From Oceanobacillus luteolus (GTDB taxonomy: Bacteria > Bacillota > Bacilli > Bacillales > Amphibacillaceae), in NCBI RefSeq assembly GCF_023715655.1, contig NZ_JAMBON010000001.1, positions 62,001 through 126,000 of the forward strand: 64,000 bases of DNA. The letters are read 5' to 3'. Within the stretch, counting starts at the first letter, position 1, and the number at the start of each line of letters is the position of its first letter. Shown here in pieces: positions 1 to 9,707 of this stretch. The notes under the pieces were generated by a model. That model made no database searches and was not told the origin of the DNA. It worked only from the letters and a program-made list of their open reading frames with translations. Position numbers and translations under genes: made by a program.

Positions 1-1
1 G

Positions 2-1234
2 GTCAAATCAAATTCATTCGATAAACGTATTTTAGCTGCCATCCTAATTATTAGTGTAATAGTTATATCTTTAATGAAAGTCGTGAGTTTATATTCTACA
101 GAGAATAATCATTTGTTTTATTTGATGCCAATTGCCATGGGTACACTTCTCATCAAGCTATTTATAAGTGAAAGATTAGCGATTATTATGGCAGGCGTAT
201 ATGCAATCCTTGGGACAGTCATATTCAATGGATTTATTCCTGGGGCGTTAAATATAGAAGCAGGAATTTATTTCTTCTTTTCGCAGCTGGCTGGAATACT
301 TTTCTTCCCTCGGGTTAAGGATCGGTTGGCGATTTTAAAGTCGGGAATAGCGATTATTCTCGTTAACATCATCACGGTACTATTATTTTTATTCTTGTCC
401 TTTGAAAAATATACCGTGATGGACTTCTTCATCTATTCATCCTATGGGATGGTTTCAGCGTTCTTGTCTGCGGTTTTGACGATTGGATTGTTGCCTTTCT
501 TTGAAACTAGTCTAGGAATATTATCTGATGTTAAACTGTTGCAACTTTCGAGCCCTAATCAGCCGCTATTAAAAAAACTTTTAGTAGAGGCGCCGGGTAC
601 CTACCATCATTCGGTTATGGTAGCCAATATTAGTGAGACGGCCTGTGAAGCAATTGGAGCTAACGGCTTATTGGCAAGGGTTGGTGCGTATTATCATGAT
701 ATTGGTAAAACCGTGAGGCCACAATTCTTTATCGAAAATCAATTAACAAATCGTAATCCTCATGATCAAATGGATCCAAGAGAGAGTGCTAAAATTATTA
801 TAAGCCATCCATATGATGGAGCTGAGATGTTAAAGCAGAATAAGTTTCCTAAAGAAATTATTGAAATTACTAAGACCCATCACGGCACCTCACTTTTAAA
901 GTTTTTCTATCATAAGGAAAGACAACAAAATTCCGAAGTATTAGAGACGGATTACCGTTATCCAGGTCCAAAGCCCGCTACTAAAGAGGCTGCAATCATC
1001 AGCATATGTGATTCGGTAGAAGCTGCGGTCCGGTCACTAAATGAACCTACTGAAGATAAAATTGAGGAAATAGTGGCTTCTATTATGAATGACCGAATTT
1101 CTGATGGACAATTAGACGAAAGTCCATTAACATTAACAGAACTAAAAGTAATTCAAACTACCATTTGTGAGTCATTAAAAGGATTTTTCCATTCACGAAT
1201 TCAGTATCCTACAAAGGATAAGGAGGCAAATTAA
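2..1234 (+). CDS. pgpH: Cyclic-di-AMP phosphodiesterase PgpH (HD family), 5' truncated by window edge
   Basis: The reading frame is open from base 2, so the true start lies outside the window and an extracellular 7TMR-HDED sensor part is presumably missing. What is visible is a run of about six membrane segments followed by a cytoplasmic HD domain: HHSVMVAN, the YYHDIGKT core near base 690 and a later THHGTSLLKFF motif, all metal-ligand positions of the PgpH/YqfF family. The family hydrolyses the second messenger c-di-AMP, which controls potassium and osmolyte uptake. The stop codon abuts the ybeY start with no gap, which fits the usual yqfF-ybeY order and co-translation. Confidence 0.93.
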   Translation, partial: VKSNSFDKRILAAILIISVIVISLMKVVSLYSTENNHLFYLMPIAMGTLLIKLFISERLAIIMAGVYAILGTVIFNGFIPGALNIEAGIYFFFSQLAGILFFPRVKDRLAILKSGIAIILVNIITVLLFLFLSFEKYTVMDFFIYSSYGMVSAFLSAVLTIGLLPFFETSLGILSDVKLLQLSSPNQPLLKKLLVEAPGTYHHSVMVANISETACEAIGANGLLARVGAYYHDIGKTVRPQFFIENQLTNRNPHDQMDPRESAKIIISHPYDGAEMLKQNKFPKEIIEITKTHHGTSLLKFFYHKERQQNSEVLETDYRYPGPKPATKEAAIISICDSVEAAVRSLNEPTEDKIEEIVASIMNDRISDGQLDESPLTLTELKVIQTTICESLKGFFHSRIQYPTKDKEAN

Positions 1235-1702
1235 ATGTATATTGATTTTCATGATGAAACTAATTCACTACCCACTGAATATTTCGATCTCTTGCAAAGA
1301 CTTCTGGAGTTTGCACGGAAGAAAGAAGGGGTATCGCAAGAAGCGGAGATGTCTGTCAATATTGTTGATGATAAAGAAATACAGGAATTGAATAGAAATT
1401 ACCGACAAAAAGATGAACCGACTGATGTCATATCGTTTGCAATTCAGGAAAAAGTCGATGGGGAACTGCATATCTACGGAGAAGAAGATATTCCTACTAT
1501 TCTTGGTGATATCGTTATATCAATTGATCGAGCAAAGGAACAGGCGGAAGAGTACGGTCATACGCTAGAAAGAGAAATATCATTTTTAACGATTCACGGA
1601 TTTCTCCATCTTTTAGGGTATGATCACTTAACCGAAGAAGAGGAAAAGGAAATGTTTGCTAGACAAAATGAGATATTGAGTGAGTTTGGAATTGAAAGAT
1701 AA
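1235..1702 (+). CDS. ybeY: Endoribonuclease YbeY (16S rRNA maturation, ribosome quality control)
   Basis: The 155-residue protein carries the diagnostic zinc motif HGFLHLLGYDH near its C-terminus (three histidines with H-x3-H-x5-H spacing) and the DVISFA segment of the family. YbeY is a single-strand-specific metalloendoribonuclease needed for 16S rRNA 3' end maturation. ATG follows the pgpH stop directly and is preceded by an AGGAGG site inside the end of pgpH. Length matches the family. The 3' end overlaps the GTG start of dgkA by 23 bases, showing a translationally coupled set. Confidence 0.96.
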   Translation: MYIDFHDETNSLPTEYFDLLQRLLEFARKKEGVSQEAEMSVNIVDDKEIQELNRNYRQKDEPTDVISFAIQEKVDGELHIYGEEDIPTILGDIVISIDRAKEQAEEYGHTLEREISFLTIHGFLHLLGYDHLTEEEEKEMFARQNEILSEFGIER

Positions 1703-2063
1703 AAAAGGGAAGAAGGGTCATATAGGCTTTCTTCATGCGTTTGCCGGACTTATAGGTGTGTGGAAATCGGAGTGGAATTTTCGATTTCATTCTTTTGCAG
1801 CCTTGCTCGTCATTATTGTCGGCTTTATGTTGAGTCTAACCATAATGGAATGGGTGCTGATCAGCTTTGCTGTTGGAATGGTATTAATAAGCGAATTAAT
1901 CAATACGGCGATAGAAAAGACGATTGATTACCTGAAGCCTGAATATCACCCAAGTGCCCGTTTCATTAAGGATGCTGCCGCAGGAGCAGTACTGGTAAGT
2001 GCGATTGTCGCTGTCGTCGTTGGATTACTTATTTTTCTGCCAAAGATAAATATCCTCTTGTAA
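1680..2063 (+). CDS. dgkA: Undecaprenol kinase / diacylglycerol kinase family (DgkA)
   Basis: A 127-residue integral membrane kinase. An amphipathic N-terminal part (FAGLIGVWKSEWNFRFH) is followed by three hydrophobic helices; the RFHSFAALLV and ELINTAIEKTID segments with the conserved Glu and Asn are the active-site signature. In Gram-positives this family phosphorylates undecaprenol to recycle the lipid carrier for peptidoglycan and teichoic acid. The start is a GTG overlapping ybeY; no better start exists before the first helix. Cytidine deaminase (cdd), which follows dgkA in B. subtilis, is absent here. Confidence 0.92.
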   Translation: MSLELKDKKGKKGHIGFLHAFAGLIGVWKSEWNFRFHSFAALLVIIVGFMLSLTIMEWVLISFAVGMVLISELINTAIEKTIDYLKPEYHPSARFIKDAAAGAVLVSAIVAVVVGLLIFLPKINILL

Positions 2064-2337
2064 CTCCATCAGGCAGGACTAGGATATGTCCTGTCTGCAA
2101 CCCATCCTTCATCCTGCAGCAAATTATTAGAAGTTTTTACAACTTTTGTCGAAAATATGAAATGCAAGCTATTTTATAGTATGATATAAAAAAGTGTAAG
2201 CGACTGATTAGCGACGCACAGTTTTTCTTTGCTAATAGTTGCTGGTCGTAGCAGCTGTAAGTGGGAAATTGATGGAACTAATCTACCCACAACAACATTT
2301 AAATATTAAAAAAACAATCATCATGGAGGATCTTCAA
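2064..2337 (+). other. Intergenic region before era with several hairpins, no gene
   Basis: No open reading frame of note and no trace of cdd. A stem GCAGGAC/GTCCTGT lies at about 2073-2095 without a T tract. A possible -10 TATGAT (2180-2185) lacks a good -35. Downstream a GCTG/CAGC hairpin and a GTGGG/CCCAC hairpin (about 2260-2291) could form in an era leader transcript. Function unknown. Confidence 0.4.
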
Positions 2338-3240
2338 ATGGATTCCAATTATAAATCAGGTTTTATCGCTATCATTGGTAGACCGAATGTCGGGAAATCA
2401 ACTTTTCTTAATCATGTCATCGGTCAAAAAATCGCCATAATGAGTGATAAACCACAAACAACTAGAAATAAAATACAAGGTGTACTAACCGCAGAAGACT
2501 ATCAAATGATATTTATAGATACTCCTGGTATCCATAAACCCAAACATCGACTCGGTGATTTTATGATGAAAATTGCGGAAAACACATTAAATGAAGTTGA
2601 TGCTGTCTTGTTTATGATAAATGCAGATGAAGGCTATGGCAGAGGAGATCAATTTATTATTGATCGTCTCAAAACAGTGAAAAGCCCTGTTTTCTTAATC
2701 ATAAACAAAATTGATTTAGTTTCGCCTGAAGAATTACTGGGTATTATTGATGAGTACAGGGTAAAAAGTGATTTCCAAGAGATTATTCCAATCTCCGCAT
2801 TACAAGGTAATAATATTGATCGTCTCCTAGGAGAATTAAAGAAATATCTTCCAGAAGGCCCACAATATTATCCTGCCGATCAAGTTACTGATCATCCCGA
2901 ACGTTTCATCATAACTGAACTGATTCGGGAAAAAGCACTGCACTTGACGAGAGAAGAGGTACCTCATTCGATTGCTGTCGCATTAGAAAATATGGAAAAA
3001 CGAAGTGACGAAACGGTCTTTATACAGGCAACTATTGTTACGGAGAGAAATAGTCAAAAAGGAATCATTATTGGAAAGCAAGGAAGTATGTTGAAAAAGA
3101 TTGGGCAAGAAGCTAGAAAAGATATTGAAGTGCTTCTTGGTTCAAAAGTCTATCTGGAGCTTTGGGTTAAGGTGAAGAAAGACTGGAGAAACAAACAAAG
3201 TCAACTTTACGAACTAGGCTTTCGTAAAGATGAATATTAA
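2338..3240 (+). CDS. era: GTPase Era (30S ribosome assembly)
   Basis: Era couples GTP hydrolysis to 16S rRNA processing and 30S assembly. The 300-residue protein has the P-loop GRPNVGKST, switch region TTRNKI, DTPG (G3), NKID (G4) and SAL (G5) motifs in the first 180 residues, and a C-terminal KH RNA-binding domain with the [14 protein letters not shown] loop. The open frame extends upstream to 2239, but the ATG at 2338 has a TGGAGGA site at the right distance and matches the family N-terminus, so the upstream extension is not coding. It follows the dgkA gene, as usual for this locus. Confidence 0.97.
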   Translation: MDSNYKSGFIAIIGRPNVGKSTFLNHVIGQKIAIMSDKPQTTRNKIQGVLTAEDYQMIFIDTPGIHKPKHRLGDFMMKIAENTLNEVDAVLFMINADEGYGRGDQFIIDRLKTVKSPVFLIINKIDLVSPEELLGIIDEYRVKSDFQEIIPISALQGNNIDRLLGELKKYLPEGPQYYPADQVTDHPERFIITELIREKALHLTREEVPHSIAVALENMEKRSDETVFIQATIVTERNSQKGIIIGKQGSMLKKIGQEARKDIEVLLGSKVYLELWVKVKKDWRNKQSQLYELGFRKDEY

Positions 3241-3333
3241 TCATGGTAAATTTTAATACTTATTTTTTTAAACTTCCTGGTCAATCTAGAAATAGAAACA
3301 TTTTCAAACCACAATAGAAAGGCGGGGTTTCTT

Positions 3334-3495
3334 GTGCTCGATATTACTTGGAAAGTATTTAGTCAGACAGGAAACATTGAAACCTATTTATTATTAAAGG
3401 AACTAGAAAATGTCAAAAGCGAAAATCACGATCAAGGGAATGAATTTGATTTATCTAATATGAGCGATGTCGAGACTGTTCAAAAATTGTTTTAA
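3334..3495 (+). CDS. yqzL: YqzL family small protein
   Basis: A 53-codon gene. GTG start after an AAAGGCGGGG ribosome site. The product begins VLDITWKVFSQTGNIETYLL, closely matching the conserved N-terminus of B. subtilis YqzL, which also lies between era and recO. The C-terminal half is acidic and variable. Function is unknown in the family. Position and sequence make it a real gene. Confidence 0.88.
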   Translation: MLDITWKVFSQTGNIETYLLLKELENVKSENHDQGNEFDLSNMSDVETVQKLF

Positions 3496-3525
3496 TGCAT
3501 TAAATATGAAAAGAGCTGACGAGCT

Positions 3526-4275
3526 TTGCTTGAGAAAATTGAAGGGATTATTATCAAAACAGTCGATTATGGAGAAACAAACAAGATTGTCACGATTTTT
3601 AGTAAAAGAATAGGAAAATTTGCGGCGATGGCAAGAGGTGCTAAAAAGCCACGCAGTAGAATGGCTGCTGTAACGCAGCCATTCATTCATGGGCAATTCT
3701 TTGTGTATGTCAATTCAGCTTTAAGTACCATTCAGCAAGGGGAAATCATCGATTCATTTCGTCCGATCAGGGAAGATATTGAAAAAACTGCTTTTACAGC
3801 ATATTTGACAGAACTGACGGAAAAACTGATAGATGATAAATCTGCCGATCCATATCTTTATGAACAACTATACCAAACGATGCTTCGGATAGCCGACAAA
3901 GAGGAATATGCAGTACCAGTTATGATGTATGAATTAAAAGTCTTCAGAAAAGGTGGATTTGCTCCGACCTTATCACATTGTGTCAATTGCGGGCGTACAG
4001 AATTGCCTTATGTATTTTCGATAGGAGAAGGCGGTTTTCTTTGCCGGAATTGCAGGCGTTTAGATGAAAATGCAGTTCATCTAACAGAAACTCAAGTTAA
4101 ACTTTTGCAATTATTTCAGTCCGTTGGTATTGAACAGGTCGGTGAGATCTCCGTTAAGCAAGAAAATAAACAGTTATTAAGACAAATTATTGATGCGTAT
4201 TATGACCGTCATGGTGGCTACTTCTTAAAAAGCAAGAAGTTTATCCAGCAATTGGATAAATTGAAAGGGATATAA
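3526..4275 (+). CDS. recO: DNA repair protein RecO
   Basis: RecO anneals single strands and, with RecR, loads RecA on SSB-coated DNA in gap repair. The 249-residue protein has the N-terminal OB fold (IEGIIIKTVDYGETNKIV), then the helical domain holding a zinc site with two C-x2-C pairs (CVNC and CRNC at about residues 152-180). The start is a TTG at 3526, supported by alignment to the family N-terminus, with only a weak upstream purine tract. The stop is immediately followed by the -35 box of the glyQS promoter. Confidence 0.95.
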   Translation: MLEKIEGIIIKTVDYGETNKIVTIFSKRIGKFAAMARGAKKPRSRMAAVTQPFIHGQFFVYVNSALSTIQQGEIIDSFRPIREDIEKTAFTAYLTELTEKLIDDKSADPYLYEQLYQTMLRIADKEEYAVPVMMYELKVFRKGGFAPTLSHCVNCGRTELPYVFSIGEGGFLCRNCRRLDENAVHLTETQVKLLQLFQSVGIEQVGEISVKQENKQLLRQIIDAYYDRHGGYFLKSKKFIQQLDKLKGI

Positions 4276-4304
4276 TTGACATATCGACCATTTTGGTCTA
4301 TCAT
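4276..4304 (+). promoter_or_regulatory. Sigma-A promoter of glyQS
   Basis: TTGACA (4276-4281), a 17-base spacer and TATCAT (4299-4304): a near-consensus promoter starting one base after the recO stop. The spacer holds a perfect 5-bp inverted repeat, GACCA-TTT-TGGTC (4286-4298). Confidence 0.85.
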
Positions 4305-4315
4305 CTTTTACATAT

Positions 4316-4535
4316 TCACAATAAATATAATCAGCAATGAGGGAAAGAGTACTTATCAAATTAGTTTCCATAGCGAGTCCAGGATAGTGTAAGCTGGATA
4401 AACTGATGGTAAGGAAAGGCACTCCTGAGCTAATCAATAAAGTGACTCGATTACTAAAATCGGGTAAATAGGGTGGAACCGCGGTATGAAAGCCGTCCCT
4501 ATGTTTGCGCTGTGCAAGCATAGGGACGGCTTTTT
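4316..4535 (+). promoter_or_regulatory. Glycine T-box riboswitch with transcription terminator
   Basis: The leader before glyQ has the invariant T-box AGGGTGGAACCGCGG at 4470-4484. It is followed by a 12-bp terminator stem (4492-4503 with 4519-4530) and a T run. A Stem I-like region precedes it, with a candidate GGC glycine specifier at 4418-4420. Uncharged tRNA-Gly pairing with the specifier and the T-box bulge would stabilise the antiterminator and permit glyQS transcription. The specifier register is inferred from position and the downstream gene; the T-box and terminator are directly visible. Confidence 0.95.
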
Positions 4536-4669
4536 ATCGTTTAGAAACACGTAATCATATTCTCAAGCAAAATGCATAAGTGCTAAATTAGCTTTTGTAG
4601 GAGTGTTTCACCAACGGAGATGTTCCTCGTCCCTTTTAAATTATTACGTATAATATTGGAGGTAATGTA

Positions 4670-5557
4670 ATGAATATTCAAGAAATGATCTTAACCTTGC
4701 AAAAACATTGGTCTGAACAAAATTGTATTCTTGTTCAGGCTTATGATACGGAAAAGGGTGCCGGCACCATGTCACCAATGACCTTGCTTCGTAGTTTAGG
4801 GCCAGAACCATGGAATGTAGCTTATGTGGAGCCATCAAGGCGACCTGCTGATGGCAGATACGGTAACAATCCGAACCGTTTGTATCAACATCATCAATTT
4901 CAGGTAATTATGAAACCATCTCCTGATAATATACAAGAATTGTATTTAGAATCGTTAGTAAAACTAGGGATTGACCCGTTGAAACACGATATACGTTTTG
5001 TTGAAGATAACTGGGAAAATCCGACGCTTGGTGCAGCCGGATTGGGATGGGAAGTCTGGCTGGATGGTATGGAAGTAACCCAATTTACTTATTTTCAACA
5101 AATAGGAGGATTGGAAGCGAATCCTGTTTCTGTAGAGTTGACTTATGGTGTGGAAAGGTTGGCGTCTTATATACAAGATAAGGAAAATGTATTTGACCTG
5201 GAATGGACGGATGGTGTGACTGTCCGTGATATTTTCTACCAGCCTGAATTTGAACACTCTACATATACCTTTGAAGAATCAGATACAGACATGTTATTTG
5301 ATTTATTTTCGAAGTATGAAAATGAGGCAAAGCGTATCATGGAAAAAGGGCTTGTATTCCCAGCCTATGACTATGTTTTAAAGTGTTCTCACACATTTAA
5401 CTTATTGGATGCTCGGGGAGTAATCTCTGTTACCGAACGGACTGGATATATAACAAGAGTAAGAAATCTTGCTAGAAGCATTGCAAAAGCTTATGTAACA
5501 GAGAGGGAAAGATTAGGATTTCCAATGCTTAAAAAAGGAGGAGAGGTAAATGGCTAA
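4670..5557 (+). CDS. glyQ: Glycyl-tRNA synthetase alpha subunit
   Basis: The 295-residue catalytic subunit of the bacterial alpha2beta2 glycyl-tRNA synthetase. It shows the class II synthetase core, including GYEV-like [11 protein letters not shown], the [12 protein letters not shown] block and [21 protein letters not shown]. It charges tRNA-Gly with the beta subunit. ATG is preceded by GGAGG at correct spacing. The 3' end overlaps glyS by 8 bases. Expression is governed by the T-box upstream. Confidence 0.98.
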   Translation: MNIQEMILTLQKHWSEQNCILVQAYDTEKGAGTMSPMTLLRSLGPEPWNVAYVEPSRRPADGRYGNNPNRLYQHHQFQVIMKPSPDNIQELYLESLVKLGIDPLKHDIRFVEDNWENPTLGAAGLGWEVWLDGMEVTQFTYFQQIGGLEANPVSVELTYGVERLASYIQDKENVFDLEWTDGVTVRDIFYQPEFEHSTYTFEESDTDMLFDLFSKYENEAKRIMEKGLVFPAYDYVLKCSHTFNLLDARGVISVTERTGYITRVRNLARSIAKAYVTERERLGFPMLKKGGEVNG

Positions 5558-7628
5558 TAATGTTTTATTTGAGATCGGTGTTGAAGAACTTCCAGCACGA
5601 TTTGTCGATGATGCAGAAATGCAATTAAAAGATAAAACTATCGCATGGTTAAATGAAGCGAGAATATCTTATAATTCTATAACTTCGTATTCAACTCCAA
5701 GACGGATTTCCATCGTGATACGAGATATTGCTGAAGTGCAATCTACGATAGAGGAAGAAGCAAGGGGTCCAGCTGTCTCAATTGCTAAAGATGAGCAAGG
5801 ACAGTGGACAAAAGCAGCTATTGGTTTTGCGAAGGGGCAAGGGAAAACTGTTGAAGATTTAGTGGAAAAAGAAGTCAAAGGTAAATCCTATGTATTTGTA
5901 ACGAAGCGGATAGAGGGTAAACCAACGAAGGAAATACTACCTGGCTTTAAGGAAATAATTACTTCACTTACATTCAGCAGTAATATGCGTTGGGGAGAAC
6001 AATCTTTACGATTCGCCCGTCCGATCCGATGGCTAGTGGCTCTGTATGGAGAGGAAGTTATACCATTTGAAATCGCAGGAGTAAGAACAAGCAATGTAAC
6101 TTACGGTCACCGTTTTTTAGGCAAACCAACGACTATAAATGATGCAGAAGAATACGAAAGAATACTTGAGGAAAATTATGTAATCGCTGATGCTGGAAAG
6201 AGAAAAACAGAGATTTTAAACGGTATAAAAGCATTAGAAGAAGAAAACAACTATAAGATTATTGTGGATAACGACTTGTTAGCGGAAGTTACAAACTTGG
6301 TCGAATATCCAACTGTATTCCAAGGTACTTTTGAAGAAGGTTTCTTAAAACTCCCAAGCGATGTATTAATCATCTCGATGAAAGAACATCAACGATATTT
6401 CCCAGTAAAATCTTCAGATGGGAACTTGTTGCCTTATTTCATCGGTGTTAGAAATGGCAATGGAACAGCACTTCAAACGGTAGTCAAGGGTAACGAAAAA
6501 GTGTTAAGGGCAAGACTTGCAGATGCTGAATTCTTTTACGAAGAAGATCAGAAGAATTCTATTGATTTCTACTTAAACAAATTAGAACGCGTTGTGTTCC
6601 AAGAAAAATTAGGAACGGTAGCAGAAAAAGTTCAGCGAGTACGAAATTTAACACAACAAATTGCTGAGAAACTTGAACTTCCTAATGAAGCGACTAAACA
6701 TGCAATACGAGCTGCAGAAATCGGGAAATTCGATTTAATGACGAACATGGTAAACGAGTTTACCGAGCTACAAGGGATAATTGGTGAGATTTATGCACTT
6801 AATTTTAAAGAAGAAAATGAAGTGGCAATTGCATTAAGAGAACAGTATATGCCAACTCATGCAAATGGTGAATTACCTGCAACAGAAATTGGAGCAGTAT
6901 TAAGTGTAGCAGAAAAAATCGATACAATAGTTGGTATCATTTCAGTTGGATTGACTCCATCCGGTTCCCAAGACCCTTATGCACTCCGAAGACAGGCAGC
7001 AGGTGTGTTAAGGATATTGGAAGATAGAAAATGGAAGATTACATTGGAAGAATTGCTTAAATTAGCTTTTGATCTGTATGATGAACTAGATTTAGATAAA
7101 GACCAGGATTACCAAGATAAAATATATGATTTCTTCAAACTACGTGCCGGTTTCCTACTAAAAGAATTAGGTATCGAACAGGATGTGGTTCAAGCGGTTC
7201 TAAATGAAGAGATTGGTAATTTCAACTATTCCATAGAAAAAGCAAAAATCTTATCCAATAAGCGACAGGACGCATCCTTCAAAGCCACAGAAGAAGCACT
7301 TGTTAGGATTTTGAATTTAGCAGACAAGGCTGAATCAAATGTAGTAAATCCAGACCTGTTTGAAACAGATTCGGAAAAGCAGTTATATGAACAATACTTG
7401 AAATCAAAGCAACCATTTGAATTCCATAATGACAAACAAGAAGGATTGAAAGCTTTTGAACAGCTAGAATTACTTGCTGATCCAATACATCAATTCTTTG
7501 ACAATAATATGGTCATGGCAGATAATATAGAAATAAGAAATAATCGATTGGCACTTGTTTCTGTTATATCGGTATTAATTCGTGAGTTTGCTGATTTGAC
7601 GATGATTGAATGGAAACAGAGTTTCTAA
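5550..7628 (+). CDS. glyS: Glycyl-tRNA synthetase beta subunit
   Basis: The 692-residue beta subunit, needed for tRNA binding. The N-terminus [13 protein letters not shown] is diagnostic. It contains the central HD-like region, the [10 protein letters not shown] segment and a C-terminal anticodon-binding helical domain. The start overlaps glyQ, with AAAAGGAGGAGG just upstream inside glyQ. Length is standard for Firmicutes. Confidence 0.98.
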   Translation: MANNVLFEIGVEELPARFVDDAEMQLKDKTIAWLNEARISYNSITSYSTPRRISIVIRDIAEVQSTIEEEARGPAVSIAKDEQGQWTKAAIGFAKGQGKTVEDLVEKEVKGKSYVFVTKRIEGKPTKEILPGFKEIITSLTFSSNMRWGEQSLRFARPIRWLVALYGEEVIPFEIAGVRTSNVTYGHRFLGKPTTINDAEEYERILEENYVIADAGKRKTEILNGIKALEEENNYKIIVDNDLLAEVTNLVEYPTVFQGTFEEGFLKLPSDVLIISMKEHQRYFPVKSSDGNLLPYFIGVRNGNGTALQTVVKGNEKVLRARLADAEFFYEEDQKNSIDFYLNKLERVVFQEKLGTVAEKVQRVRNLTQQIAEKLELPNEATKHAIRAAEIGKFDLMTNMVNEFTELQGIIGEIYALNFKEENEVAIALREQYMPTHANGELPATEIGAVLSVAEKIDTIVGIISVGLTPSGSQDPYALRRQAAGVLRILEDRKWKITLEELLKLAFDLYDELDLDKDQDYQDKIYDFFKLRAGFLLKELGIEQDVVQAVLNEEIGNFNYSIEKAKILSNKRQDASFKATEEALVRILNLADKAESNVVNPDLFETDSEKQLYEQYLKSKQPFEFHNDKQEGLKAFEQLELLADPIHQFFDNNMVMADNIEIRNNRLALVSVISVLIREFADLTMIEWKQSF

Positions 7629-7711
7629 TGTCCTTTTAATGTACAAAATTATTTCAAGGATTACATTTGTTTCCGCGAAATAGTATGGCATAATTCCTTT
7701 TCGCCGCTTAA

Positions 7712-7730
7712 TAATGTATAATATACATTA
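7712..7730. promoter_or_regulatory. 19-bp perfect palindrome over a -10 box, candidate operator of ccpN
   Basis: TAATGTATA-A-TATACATTA is a perfect inverted repeat. It covers a TATAAT hexamer (7717-7722) which is the best -10 candidate for ccpN; the matching -35 is weak. No transcription factor is assigned. Confidence 0.45.
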
Positions 7731-7763
7731 ATTAGTATGTCTCTTTTAAGAGGTGGTGAATAA

Positions 7764-8396
7764 ATGGAATTAAGTGAGCGACAAGACAAGATTATCGAAA
7801 TTGTAAAACTGAATGGTCCGATTACTGGAGAAAAAATTGCTGAAAAGCTAGGATTGACTAGAGCAACTCTGCGGCCAGATCTTGCTATCCTTACCATGGC
7901 TGGTTTTCTTGAAGCAAGACCCCGTGTTGGATATTTTTACACGGGGAAAACTGGTTCAGAATTACTCACAGAGAATATCAAAAAGCTAAAAGTTCAAGAC
8001 TATCAACAAGTACCAGTAGCTGTAAATGAAGATGCGTCGATATACGATGCGATTACCACGATGTTCTTGGAAGATGTTGGAACTTTATTTGTGGTAAACG
8101 AACATTCTTGTTTAACTGGTGTCCTTTCAAGGAAGGATTTATTGAGAGCAAGTCTTGGTCAGCAACGTTTAAATGAAATACCAGTTCATATCATTATGAC
8201 TCGGATGCCAAATATAACAGTATGCAGAAAAAATGATTCACTGCTTGAAGCAGCGCTTAAATTGATCAATAAACAAATTGATGGTTTGCCTGTCGTTAAA
8301 GATACCGAAAAAGGCTTGGAGATTGTGGGGCGAATAACAAAAACCTCCATGACAAAGGCACTTGTTGAATTAACGGAAGAAAACCGTTTTGACTGA
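7764..8396 (+). CDS. ccpN: CcpN-type transcriptional repressor (HTH plus two CBS domains)
   Basis: The 210-residue protein has an N-terminal winged HTH (residues about 5-60, [25 protein letters not shown]) and two CBS domains (about 75-205). CcpN represses gluconeogenic genes such as gapB and pckA in glycolytic conditions, sensing nucleotides through the CBS pair. AGGTGGTG precedes the ATG. ppsR follows after 16 bases, matching the conserved ccpN-yqfL pair. A palindrome overlaps its likely -10. Confidence 0.93.
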   Translation: MELSERQDKIIEIVKLNGPITGEKIAEKLGLTRATLRPDLAILTMAGFLEARPRVGYFYTGKTGSELLTENIKKLKVQDYQQVPVAVNEDASIYDAITTMFLEDVGTLFVVNEHSCLTGVLSRKDLLRASLGQQRLNEIPVHIIMTRMPNITVCRKNDSLLEAALKLINKQIDGLPVVKDTEKGLEIVGRITKTSMTKALVELTEENRFD

Positions 8397-8412
8397 TATT
8401 AGGGGGGAGAAG

Positions 8413-9231
8413 ATGAGTAAGCAACCTACCGTTTATATTCTATCTGACTCAGTTGGGGAGACAGCAGAACTCGTCATCAAAGCTGGATTGAGTCAATTTA
8501 ATAATGGAAGTTTCAAAATTAGCCGTGTACCATATGTGGAAGATAAAGGGACGATTTCCGAATATCTTCAGATCGCTAAGGAGAAGAAGGCGATGATCGG
8601 TTTCACATTGGTTGACCCTGAATTAAGAAACTATCTGAATGGCCAAGCAAAAGAACTTGGGGTAGAGGCACTGGATATTATGGGGCCAACCATTGAGGCG
8701 ATGGAGAGGTTTTTTGGAACCGAACCGCATTTGCAGCCTGGTCTCGTACATAAACTAGATGAAGATTATTTTAAGCGTGTTGAAGCAATTGAGTTTGCCG
8801 TCAAATATGATGATGGAAGAGATCCTAGAGGAATTGCACGGGCGGATATTGTTTTGGTCGGGGTATCGAGAACTTCGAAGACACCATTATCTCAATACCT
8901 GGCTAATAAGCGGATTAAAGTAGCTAACGTTCCAATTGTTCCAGAAGTGGATCCGCCAGAGGAACTGTTTGAAGTCGCAAAGGATAAATGTATCGGCCTT
9001 CGGATAAGTCCTGAAAAATTGAATGAAATCCGCAAAGAAAGGCTTAAAGCTCTAGGTCTTGGCAACCAAGCTACTTATGCTACAATTAAACGAATAAATC
9101 AAGAGCTTGAGTTTTTTGATAAAGTTGTAGATAAGATAGGTTGCGACGTTATTGACGTTTCAAATAAGGCAGTTGAAGAAACAGCTAATATTATTTTACA
9201 AATGATTAAAAATAAAGCTGAAAATAAATAA
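8413..9231 (+). CDS. yqfL: Pyruvate,phosphate dikinase regulatory-type kinase/phosphorylase (YqfL, DUF299)
   Basis: The 272-residue protein shows the family P-loop GVSRTSKTP near residue 155 and the N-terminal [14 protein letters not shown] block. Family members add and remove regulatory phosphate on PPDK or PEP synthase; in Bacillus the homologue works with CcpN. The open frame reaches back to a TTG at 8389, but ATG 8413 has AGGGGGGAG directly upstream and is preferred. A perfect 13-bp terminator follows. Confidence 0.93.
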   Translation: MSKQPTVYILSDSVGETAELVIKAGLSQFNNGSFKISRVPYVEDKGTISEYLQIAKEKKAMIGFTLVDPELRNYLNGQAKELGVEALDIMGPTIEAMERFFGTEPHLQPGLVHKLDEDYFKRVEAIEFAVKYDDGRDPRGIARADIVLVGVSRTSKTPLSQYLANKRIKVANVPIVPEVDPPEELFEVAKDKCIGLRISPEKLNEIRKERLKALGLGNQATYATIKRINQELEFFDKVVDKIGCDVIDVSNKAVEETANIILQMIKNKAENK

Positions 9232-9256
9232 TGAATTTCTAAAGCAGATTCACGAG

Positions 9257-9301
9257 GAAAACATTCTACTTCCTTTGTTTGTAGAATGTTTTCTTCTTTT
9301 T
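9257..9301 (+). terminator. Intrinsic terminator after ppsR/yqfL
   Basis: Perfect 13-bp stem (9257-9269 with 9281-9293), 11-base loop, then TTCTTTTT. Confidence 0.85.
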
Positions 9302-9683
9302 GAGTAGAAAAAGTATAATTTGATAGAAATTCTGCGAAAAATGTATTATAATGATTTTTTGTGTAAACATATAAATATTCATTGTTTAGTAGCTAGTTAT
9401 ATTCTGAAAAGTAAAACATTCAAAAAAAAGAAGGAATGTTGCTTTGTAATATAGAAATAACAACTATAGAGCAAGAAAAATTTAGTTATTACTAAAAAAT
9501 ATGTATTTCCATGTTTCTACTTTTTCTTAAATGAAGAAACTTCTATAATAAATGTAGATTTATGTAATGATTAAATTACATGTGGATGAATGGAAAGAAA
9601 AGAACAAAAGTAATTCTCTGAGTCAAAAATGTAAGCAGTAAATTATCTTTATGTAGAAAAATGTCGTAATATAAAGGAGTTTA
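9302..9683. other. Gene-free AT-rich stretch before dnaG
   Basis: No open reading frame resembling YqxD (P23), which precedes dnaG in B. subtilis. Contains an imperfect AACATTC/GAATGTT inverted repeat at about 9415-9443. dnaG promoters probably lie here, but I cannot place a convincing -35/-10 pair. Confidence 0.4.
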
Positions 9684-9704
9684 ATGATCTTACAGGATAG
9701 ATAG
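9684..9704 (+). other. Possible six-codon leader ORF before dnaG (MILQDR)
   Basis: ATG at 9684 has a strong AAAGGAG site (9673-9679) and stops at 9702-9704, three bases before the TTG start of dnaG, which has no good ribosome site of its own. Translation of this mini-ORF could couple to dnaG. Inference only. Confidence 0.3.
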
Positions 9705-9707
9705 AAT

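Noticed and set aside
2239-2337. N-terminal extension of era by 33 residues
   Set aside because: The internal ATG at 2338 has a good ribosome site and matches the family start; the extension resembles nothing.
4225-4521. Minus-strand open frame of 98 codons over the T-box leader
   Set aside because: It is antisense to a structured RNA leader and has no recognisable product.
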